Of a stretch of DNA of 64,000 bases, positions 56,948 to 64,000 are shown in pieces. A model generated the notes under the pieces. It made no database searches. It saw nothing but the letters and a program-made list of their open reading frames with translations, and was not told where the DNA came from. A program made the translations under genes and the position numbers. Each line of letters opens with the position of its first letter. Positions within the stretch are counted from its first letter, which is position 1. The stretch spans positions 558,001-622,000 of the forward strand of contig CP136498.1 of assembly GCA_032768795.1 (NCBI GenBank), read 5' to 3'. Origin of the DNA: Tremella fuciformis (taxonomy: Eukaryota > Basidiomycota > Tremellomycetes > Tremellales > Tremellaceae).

Positions 56948-57385
56948 CTACTTCGGACACTCTCCGAGATATCGAGTCGAGGCCAAACGCAGACGTGAGG
57001 AGTACATGCCGCCTACAGGTGACACGCGACGTGGCTTTGGGGTAGGGGAGAGAGGAGGCGGGATAGTCGGCAAGGGAGTGTTACCTGGGGAACCGGGCGA
57101 CTCAACTCGTTGACGGCGGCGCGGGTTGACTACCGGAGTCGGGGAGCGGGATGACAAAGGGATAGACGGCGGGGGTAGGAGAAGGATGGGCGAGCCGAGA
57201 GGGTACGGCGGAATGATGGGGGATCCAGTCCCTCCACCACTGTAGGGTCGAAGAGGCCGAGGCGAGACCGGCTCGAACGGCAGGGATTGGGCTTCTCGAT
57301 AACATCTTTCGCCAGCGAAAGCCGCATCGGAAGCCTGAGAGGATGAGGGGGATGCGTCTGAGTAGCCGCTGGATGTCGAGGAGGA
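56948..57385 (-). pseudogene. 3' part of a proline/serine-rich gene split by the Ty3 element
   Basis: The minus strand from 57385 to the TAG at 56948-56950 is open and encodes a Pro/Ser-rich chain (SGYSDASPSSSQASDAAFAG, then PPP and SP repeats). It joins in frame, through one copy of the GAGGA target, to the 5' part at 63653-63992. Its function is not recognised. Confidence 0.7.
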
Positions 57386-57963
57386 TGTCATGAATCAACA
57401 CATAGGAGAAATAGTATTAGAATCAGGATCCAAGAAATAGAGTGTAGTCCGGAACTTAAGGGTAACATTTGTAGAAGCTGCACAGAAGTTGCTCAGCACC
57501 TGCACAGCATCTGCTTAGAACCTGCGTAGCACTTACTTAGAACCTACTTAGCACTTGCTTAAAATCTGCTTAGCACTTGCTCAGCACCTGCGTAGCACCT
57601 GCTCAGCACCATTCGTAGACTCTGCCCAGCGCTCTGGGTGGCAAATTCATAGTTCTTAGCAATCTGGTGAAAGGGATATAAGCAGGCCTGTTTGCCGCTG
57701 AAGACCTTTCCCCAGTTATGGATCAAAAGTCATTCCCTTGTCTCTCTTCCTAGTCCCAGTCCCCCAGTCCTCCAGACCACGTCCAGTGCGACCCTGCGCC
57801 ATCATTCTGTTACACAGAGAGGCAAGACAGCAGACAAGCCAGAGACTAGTCATTCCAGTCCCAGTCCAGTTTGCCACTCACAGTAGTGCGCTTCCAGTCC
57901 AGCCTAGCCCTAGTCCCAGTCCGTCCGACGACCTCCAACCTCCCGTCCACGACAAGTACGACA
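57386..57963 (+). repeat. 5' LTR of the Ty3 chromovirus
   Basis: 578 bp. A TATAAGC box (57677) lies about 290 bp in. Upstream, at about 57480-57610, is a degenerate minisatellite of 10-13-bp units related to GCACCTGCTTA, about ten copies. Downstream, CCAGTCC-type pentad repeats are frequent (57750-57925). The last 35 bp differ from the 3' LTR. Confidence 0.95.
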
Positions 57964-58143
57964 GTATCCATAACCAAACCCCTTGTCCTCGCTTGTCTTG
58001 CTCCTAGTCATAGCCAACCCTAGTCGCTCATTACACACACTCGTTTACACCACACTCGTTTACAATCATCCAAGGTACTCTTTCTTTTCAGCTTAGCTAA
58101 TCAAGTAGAATCCAAAAAGCGACCACACCCAAGCCGTATCATC

Positions 58144-59112
58144 ATGTCCGACCCCGTTACCAATACCCAAGATGAGGTCTTGCAGGAGATGCAGGCGCGC
58201 ATCATCCAGCTTGAAACCATGCTACAGACCCAGACCATCAACAGTCCACGGGCCAAGGAACCCAAGGTCACCAATCCTCCGCCTTTCAGTGGCCGTAAGG
58301 ATGAGGCCTCTGAGTTCATACTCAAGTGTGACATGGTCTTCAATGTTCAGCCTCAGACCTATGCCAGTGACAAGGCAAGGATTGCTTTTGTCACCAACTT
58401 GCTTAAGGGAGAAGCCTATCAATGGGTAATGCCTTACCTCCTTATGGACCATGACGCACAGCCAGCATGGGTCCAAACCTGGATCAGCTTCAAGGAGGAG
58501 TTCAAAAAGGTTTATGGTGACTCCAACATCATTGAAACATCCCGTCGCAAGATCCAGTCCCTCCGTCAGACCGGTTCCGCCACCACCTATCTCACGGAAT
58601 TCCGCCGTCACTCAGCCTATCTGCATTGGGGTGATGAAGCTTTACGTCATGCCTTCTTTGATGGTTTGAAGGAAGACGTGAAGGACAAGCTCCTCACTCC
58701 CAACAAGTTTAAGGACTTCAATGCCCTGGCAAACGATGCCATCCAGTGGGATGATCTTCTCTTCCAGCGCAGGAGAGGTTATTCCAATATCCGCCAGCCC
58801 ACAGCCCGAGTTACCACCCATGTCACCAATCAAGTCACCCGTCCTCAGTTCCAGCGCACTCCGGTCACCACCACAACCAGCTCGTTCACTCCAACTCCAA
58901 TGGAGATTGATGCTGTCCGTCCACGCTTCACACCTCTCACCGCTCAGGAGAAGCAACACCGCTACGACAACAAGTTCCGCCTTTACTGTGGCAAGCCTGG
59001 CCATACAGCTTTTGCCTGTCCCAACCGGCCAGCTATCAGGGCCAACAAGGTGAACGCCACAACTGCCACTACCAAGCCAGTCGAGTCAAAAAACACCAAG
59101 CCCCTGGCCTAG
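58144..59112 (+). CDS. gag: Ty3 Gag, 322 aa
   Basis: The frame is intact. An N-terminal coiled coil (EVLQEMQARIIQLETMLQ) precedes the retrotransposon Gag capsid domain (about residues 50-190: FILKCDMVFNVQP, ARIAFVTNLLKGEAYQW, FKEEFKKVYGD, LTEFRRHSAYLHWGD). A basic stretch follows with a single zinc knuckle. The knuckle reads RLYCGKPGHTAFAC, so the first Cys of CX2CX4HX4C is an Arg, which should weaken zinc and RNA binding. Gag ends with TAG at 59110-59112, two bases before the Pol ATG. It assembles the virus-like particle. Confidence 0.95.
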   Translation: MSDPVTNTQDEVLQEMQARIIQLETMLQTQTINSPRAKEPKVTNPPPFSGRKDEASEFILKCDMVFNVQPQTYASDKARIAFVTNLLKGEAYQWVMPYLLMDHDAQPAWVQTWISFKEEFKKVYGDSNIIETSRRKIQSLRQTGSATTYLTEFRRHSAYLHWGDEALRHAFFDGLKEDVKDKLLTPNKFKDFNALANDAIQWDDLLFQRRRGYSNIRQPTARVTTHVTNQVTRPQFQRTPVTTTTSSFTPTPMEIDAVRPRFTPLTAQEKQHRYDNKFRLYCGKPGHTAFACPNRPAIRANKVNATTATTKPVESKNTKPLA

Positions 59113-59114
59113 TC

Positions 59115-62100
59115 ATGCCCCAAGCCATGGGGCTCTGCTTAGGGCAGACATCCGGTCCACAACAACACAGTCTCCGTATTTCAGCCACAACGATCATGTC
59201 AATCATTCCAGCCAACCACGAGCCACACCTGTGCTTGCCAATCACACTCAGCTATGGCAGTCATCAGTATGACGCCTATGCTATGATTGACTCAGGTGCC
59301 ACAGGCAATTTTATCAACTCCAACTTCCTTGCTACCACCAGCATATCCCAGGTCCCCAAGGACACACCCTTAGAAATTCAAGTCATTGATGGACGACCAA
59401 TCAAATCTGGCGCCATTACACATCACACCAATCCAGTCCGACTCTCAGCCCTTGGTCATGAGGAAACAATATCCCTTGACATCACGTCCCTTGGCAACTA
59501 TCCAGTTATTCTTGGCCTTCCATGGCTATCCCAGCACAATCCCAGTATTGATTGGACCCGTCAGTCCATCAAGTTCTCCTCCACACACTGTCTGGCACAG
59601 TGCATCAAGCCTGACAAGCTTGAGGAGGTAGATTCCAGTCCCAGTATATCAAGTTCCGGCAACCTGTCTGGAAAGACATCCTCAGGTACACCATCCCAGC
59701 AACCGAGTCTCACCAAGTCGAGCCACTCCAATCCAAGTCCAAGTCCTGGCATGCCAAGCACGACCGCTTCATGCACATCCAGCCAATCCAGCAAACCCAG
59801 CCTACCAAGATCAACTCCAGTCAACATTGCCCTAGTCAGCGCAGCGGCATTCCACCTTGCCCTCAAGTCAGCCAGCATCTATGGTGTGACCACATCCAGC
59901 CAAGTATCCGGTCTCATTGATCCTCCACCAGCAGAGGACAATGACGAGTCAACAATCCCCAATATCACTACCCTCAGGTCTCAAGTCCCAGCCGAGTTCC
60001 ATGCCTACCTTGATGTCTTCAACAAATCCAACTCCGACAAACTCCCAGAACACGGAAGATATGACCATTCCATTGACTTGGAAGGGGACGCTCAGCCCAA
60101 GTTTGGTCCAATATATTCCCTTTCTGAAGTAGAGTTGAAAGCTTTGGATGAGTATTTGAAGGAGAACCTCAAGAAAGGATTTATACGCCCAAGTTCAAGC
60201 CCAGCAGGATCACCCATCCTATTTGTCAAGAAAAGCGACGGATCATTGCGTCTCTGTGTGGATTACAGAGAACTCAACAAAATCACCAGGAAGAATCGCT
60301 ATCCGCTCCCGCTTATCCAAGAATCATTGGACCGCCTCAGAGAAGCGCATTGGTTTACAAAAATCGACTTGCGTGCGGCCTACAACCTAGTCAGAATAAA
60401 GCCTGGGGATGAGTGGAAGACAGCTTTCCGCACCCGCTACGGCCTTTTTGAATACCTAGTCATGCCATTTGGCCTAACAAACGCCCCGGCATCATTCCAG
60501 CACCTCATAAACGACACTCTCAGGGATTACCTTGACATCTTTGTCATTGTGTACCTTGACGACATCCTTATCTTCAGTAAAACCCGGGAAGATCACATCA
60601 GCCATGTTCAACAAGTCTTGCAACGCCTACGCCAGCATCATCTTTGGGCAAAAGCAGAGAAGTGCACCTTCTTCAAACATGAAGTGGATTTCCTTGGCTA
60701 TCTTGTCTCTGACAAGGGAGTCAGGATGGATCCAAAGAAAGTTGAAGCAGTAACTTCTTGGCCACCACCCAAGAATGTTCATGACACCCAAGTATTCCTT
60801 GGCTTTGCAAACCTCTACCGAAGATTCATCAAAGCCTACTCCAAAGTCACAGCACCCCTCACCAAACTTTTACGCAAAGGAGAAAAGTTCATATGGGGAG
60901 ACAAAGAATCAAAGGCATTCAATACCCTTAAGGAGGCTTTCACCAGTGCTCCTATCCTTCAGCATTTCCAGCCCGGTACACCCATTGTCATTGAAACAGA
61001 CGCATCCGACTTTGCCATTGCAGGCGTCCTGTCACACTCAGTCAACAATCAGCTCCACCCAGTCGCCTACTATTCCAGAAAGCTCCAGCCAGCGGAGCTC
61101 AACTATGAAATCTACGACAAAGAAATGCTTGCAGTAGTGGAAGCATTTAAGCATTGGCGACAATATTTGGAAGGAGCAAAGGACATCAGTGTCTACACCG
61201 ACCATAAGAATCTGGAGTATTTCACCACCTCCAAAGTGCTCAACAGACGACAAGCACGGTGGGCAGAAATCCTAGCCAACTTTGATTTCAAAATTTATTA
61301 CCGACCTGGTACCAAGATGGGCAAACCAGATGCCCTGACCAGGAGGTCAGACCTTCAAGGGGGGAGTAGAGCTGCAGATGCACCTCCCCACACACTTCTC
61401 AAGCCTAGTCAATTTGTACTTGGAGCTTTACACCAGCCCAGGTCACAAAATCCCAAGTCAAGTCCAACACAATCCAGTCTCATCCAACAAATCCGGCAAT
61501 TCCAGTCTGAGGATCACACCCTCCAGCAACTGCGACCGTATTTAGAGGACCCCAGCCTAGTTCAACCTCCAGAGATCCAGCAACAAATCCAGTCATTCAG
61601 CATCCACGACAACATCATCTACTATGCCAACCTAGTTTACGTCCCAGACAATCATCAGCTCAAGCTCAACATTCTTCATCAAGTCCACAATGCGCCAACT
61701 GCAGGTCACTTTGGTCAGGCCAAGACCTATGACTTAGCAGCCCGACAATATTATTTTCCAGGCCTACGCAGCTTTGTCAACACATATGTCAATGGTTGTC
61801 ACACCTGCGCACGGAACAAAGCACCTCGACACAAGCCCTATGGACCACTCCAGCCATTGCCAATCCCGTCACGTCCCTGGCAGTCCATTTCGATGGATGC
61901 CATTGTCAAGCTTCCAATGTCTGATGGTTACGACTCCATCATGGTCTTTGTAGACCGCTTCAGCAAACAAGCACACTTTGTGCCATTCACAGAAAAGGGT
62001 TTTGATTCACCCAATCTTGCAACAATGTTCCGGCAAAACATCATGCGACTTCACGGTATACCTCAAGACATAGTATCAGACCGTGGTCCAGTATTCAACT

Positions 62101-63062
62101 CCCAGTTTTGGCGAGCCTTTGTCAAAGGCTTAGGCATCATACCAAACTTCAGTACAGCCTTTCATCCCCAATCCGATGGTCAAACCGAGAGAGTCAACCA
62201 AGTATTAGAGGCATATTTACGGAATTATTGCAACCACAATCAGGACAATTGGACATCACTTTTAGACCTTGCAGAGTTCAGCTACAACAATGCTGTCCAC
62301 ACATCAACACATCATTCACCCTTTGAAGCCAACTACGGTTACCATCCTACATCACCTTCAACACTCCCAGCTCCAGCCTTGGTCCCAGCAGCACAGTCCT
62401 ATCTGGAGAATCTGCAATCAGTACAAGAGGACCTCAAGGAGAATCTCAGCCGCTCCCAGCAATCTCAAGCCCATTTTTACAACCGGAAAATCAAAGAAAT
62501 CATGAGTTCAGACGACATTCCCAAGTTCAAAGTAGGAGATCAGGTTTTCCTCAATCGAAAGAACATCACCTCTCTCCGCCCATCACTCAAGTTAGACCAG
62601 CGCATGCTTGGTCCCTACACCATCATTGGCACTACATCATCACCACTTGCTTTCAAGCTTGACCTCCCGCCAACTCTGCCAATTCATCCAGTATTCCATG
62701 TCAACCTCTTGGAACCAGTACGCCTTGGACATCCCGGCCAGCAGCAAGATCCCCCTCCGAAGATAGAAATCCAGGGAGAGGAGGAATATATTGTGGAAAG
62801 GATTCTCAATTCACGCATCAGTGAAGATGGTGGATACAATTACCTTGTCCATTGGAAGGATTACTCCTCCGCACATGACTCATGGGAACCATGGGAGGAG
62901 GTCTACCAAACAACGGCCTACAAGCACTTCAGACGGCAACATCTGCACGACAAGACTCAGCACTTCCCGCCACACTCAGCTCATCACAACAAAACGGATG
63001 CTCCAGCAGCACACACAAGTCAGACACGTACATCAGCCAGGCTCAGAGGACTTCGCCTTTAG
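59115..63062 (+). CDS. pol: Ty3 Pol polyprotein, 1315 aa, with C-terminal chromodomain
   Basis: The frame is intact. Order: aspartic protease (AMIDSGATGNF, about residue 58); Ser/Pro linker; reverse transcriptase (FTKIDLRAAYNLVRI, VMPFGLTNAPASFQ, catalytic VYLDDILIFS near 480); RNase H (IETDASDFAIAGVLSH, YTDHKNLEYF); integrase with HHCC zinc domain (CHTCARNK) and D,D35E core (SMDAIVKLP, VSDRGPVFNSQFW, HPQSDGQTERVNQ); and a chromodomain at the end (EYIVERILNS, YLVHWKDYSSAHDSWEP). The last marks a chromovirus and is known to steer integration to particular chromatin. Pol is in a different frame from Gag and starts 2 bp after its stop, so expression needs reinitiation or frameshifting. Confidence 0.97.
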   Translation: MPQAMGLCLGQTSGPQQHSLRISATTIMSIIPANHEPHLCLPITLSYGSHQYDAYAMIDSGATGNFINSNFLATTSISQVPKDTPLEIQVIDGRPIKSGAITHHTNPVRLSALGHEETISLDITSLGNYPVILGLPWLSQHNPSIDWTRQSIKFSSTHCLAQCIKPDKLEEVDSSPSISSSGNLSGKTSSGTPSQQPSLTKSSHSNPSPSPGMPSTTASCTSSQSSKPSLPRSTPVNIALVSAAAFHLALKSASIYGVTTSSQVSGLIDPPPAEDNDESTIPNITTLRSQVPAEFHAYLDVFNKSNSDKLPEHGRYDHSIDLEGDAQPKFGPIYSLSEVELKALDEYLKENLKKGFIRPSSSPAGSPILFVKKSDGSLRLCVDYRELNKITRKNRYPLPLIQESLDRLREAHWFTKIDLRAAYNLVRIKPGDEWKTAFRTRYGLFEYLVMPFGLTNAPASFQHLINDTLRDYLDIFVIVYLDDILIFSKTREDHISHVQQVLQRLRQHHLWAKAEKCTFFKHEVDFLGYLVSDKGVRMDPKKVEAVTSWPPPKNVHDTQVFLGFANLYRRFIKAYSKVTAPLTKLLRKGEKFIWGDKESKAFNTLKEAFTSAPILQHFQPGTPIVIETDASDFAIAGVLSHSVNNQLHPVAYYSRKLQPAELNYEIYDKEMLAVVEAFKHWRQYLEGAKDISVYTDHKNLEYFTTSKVLNRRQARWAEILANFDFKIYYRPGTKMGKPDALTRRSDLQGGSRAADAPPHTLLKPSQFVLGALHQPRSQNPKSSPTQSSLIQQIRQFQSEDHTLQQLRPYLEDPSLVQPPEIQQQIQSFSIHDNIIYYANLVYVPDNHQLKLNILHQVHNAPTAGHFGQAKTYDLAARQYYFPGLRSFVNTYVNGCHTCARNKAPRHKPYGPLQPLPIPSRPWQSISMDAIVKLPMSDGYDSIMVFVDRFSKQAHFVPFTEKGFDSPNLATMFRQNIMRLHGIPQDIVSDRGPVFNSQFWRAFVKGLGIIPNFSTAFHPQSDGQTERVNQVLEAYLRNYCNHNQDNWTSLLDLAEFSYNNAVHTSTHHSPFEANYGYHPTSPSTLPAPALVPAAQSYLENLQSVQEDLKENLSRSQQSQAHFYNRKIKEIMSSDDIPKFKVGDQVFLNRKNITSLRPSLKLDQRMLGPYTIIGTTSSPLAFKLDLPPTLPIHPVFHVNLLEPVRLGHPGQQQDPPPKIEIQGEEEYIVERILNSRISEDGGYNYLVHWKDYSSAHDSWEPWEEVYQTTAYKHFRRQHLHDKTQHFPPHSAHHNKTDAPAAHTSQTRTSARLRGLRL

Positions 63063-63074
63063 AGGGGGAGCTCC

Positions 63075-63652
63075 TGTCATGAATCAACACATAGGAGAAA
63101 TAGTATTAGAATCAGGATCCAAGAAATAGAGTGTAGTCCGGAACTTAAGGGTAACATTTGTAGAAGCTGCACAGAAGTTGCTCAGCACCTGCACAGCATC
63201 TGCTTAGAACCTGCGTAGCACTTACTTAGAACCTACTTAGCACTTGCTTAAAATCTGCTTAGCACTTGCTCAGCACCTGCGTAGCACCTGCTCAGCACCA
63301 TTCGTAGACTCTGCCCAGCGCTCTGGGTGGCAAATTCATAGTTCTTAGCAATCTGGTGAAAGGGATATAAGCAGGCCTGTTTGCCGCTGAAGACCTTTCC
63401 CCAGTTATGGATCAAAAGTCATTCCCTTGTCTCTCTTCCTAGTCCCAGTCCCCCAGTCCTCCAGACCACGTCCAGTGCGACCCTGCGCCATCATTCTGTT
63501 ACACAGAGAGGCAAGACAGCAGACAAGCCAGAGACTAGTCATTCCAGTCCCAGTCCAGTTTGCCACTCACAGTAGTGCGCTTCCAGTCCAGCCTAGCCCT
63601 AGTCCCAGTCCGTCCGACCACCTCCGACCTCCCGACCCCCGACAGTACGACA
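63075..63652 (+). repeat. 3' LTR of the Ty3 chromovirus
   Basis: 578 bp. It is identical to the 5' LTR until about 63618, after which roughly six substitutions and two compensating one-base indels occur before the GTACGACA end. Confidence 0.95.
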
Positions 63653-63992
63653 GAGGAGGTAGCACAGCTACTCTCCCGAGCGGCTCTGACGGTCCCCTGA
63701 TGCCGGCGGATCTCGGCGTGGATGTCGGCAAGCGAGCGCAGTATCGCGGTGAGCCCTGAACGTCAACACAAGCAGCATGGCGGTTCACCACTCGCTCACC
63801 GCTCAGCGCAACACTGGCCGCATCCGACCAGTCGATCTCGTCGACGGCGTCGTCGACCTCATCAACTGGCGTGGGCTCCGGAGAGCGGGGACGGACTGCC
63901 CAGGTGGGGAACAGCCTGGGAGGGGGAGCTTCGACGGCCGGTTCAGGAGAGGACGGCGGCGTCGTGGAGCAGGGAGAAGGGGTCTTGGTCAT
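63653..63992 (-). pseudogene. 5' part of the proline/serine-rich gene split by Ty3
   Basis: Start at 63992 (MTKTPSPCSTTPPSSPEP). First exon 63800-63992 (193 nt), intron 63756-63799 (44 nt), then an exon that reaches the Ty3 insertion at 63657 and continues at 57380. Without Ty3 and one GAGGA copy the two parts make 243 codons including the stop at 56948, all in frame. The product would be acidic then Pro/Ser-rich, with one helical segment (ILRSLADIHAEIRRHQG). No family is recognised. The other allele or related strains may carry it whole. Confidence 0.65.
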
Positions 63993-64000
63993 GGTGACCA

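Larger units (their letters stand above)
57386..63652 (+). mobile_element. complete Ty3 chromovirus, 6267 bp, TSD GAGGA
   Basis: Two 578-bp LTRs (57386-57963 and 63075-63652) with TGTC..GACA ends lie between copies of GAGGA (57381-57385 and 63653-63657). A polypurine tract (AGAGGGGGAG, 63061-63070) precedes the 3' LTR. The element carries intact gag and pol genes with a chromodomain at the end of Pol. The LTRs are identical except in their last 35 bp or so, pointing to a recent insertion. Confidence 0.97.

Overview
The window looks like a transposon-rich, non-conserved stretch of a filamentous or yeast-like basidiomycete chromosome. Spliceosomal introns of about 40-75 nt with GT..AG ends and CTAAC/CTGAC-like branch sites run through most genes. 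Every class of mobile element seen is typical of fungi. Three premature stops in DNA-transposon genes are TCG-to-TTG changes, the context of the RIP-like mutation reported for Pucciniomycotina, so that subphylum is my best guess (inference). I see no conserved housekeeping gene and no rRNA.

Layout. (1) 1-14.2 kb: two decayed minus-strand Ty1/copia retrotransposons (1-4079, cut by the window edge, and about 8340-14173) flank a PIF/Harbinger DNA transposon (about 5400-8044). The Harbinger transposase has two stops, but its Myb-like partner gene is intact. The copia bodies hold seven solo LTRs with clean 5-bp target duplications, one nested inside another. (2) 15-29.4 kb: more solo LTRs (15044, 23452, 23601, 25859, probably 28938), a 401-bp inverted repeat pair around a 135-bp spacer, a CCAAT/TATA promoter-like block, a cysteine-rich protein gene (16984-18058) and a multi-exon gene of unknown family (20738-22586). 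(3) 29.4-49.4 kb: a block of multi-intron genes that match no common transposon. Three of them splice into uninterrupted frames: a 555-aa paralogue of the 20.7-kb gene, a divergent JmjC-like dioxygenase gene, and a 378-aa protein with a ParA-like but altered P-loop. Further coding-looking segments between them could not be resolved. (4) 49.6-64 kb: stacked young elements: a complete MULE (49666-53145), a decayed CENP-B/pogo-type transposase, a complete pogo/Fot1-like element (55031-56909), and a complete Ty3 chromovirus (57386-63652) that splits a 242-codon proline/serine-rich gene.

How the parts relate. The LTR and DNA elements give a readable order of insertions. The 33-45 kb block is the least explained part: intact genes, divergent promoters and a second paralogue inside a transposon field suggest a gene-carrying mobile element or a lineage-specific accessory cluster. 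I see no tyrosine recombinase, Helitron helicase or protein-primed polymerase that would identify it.
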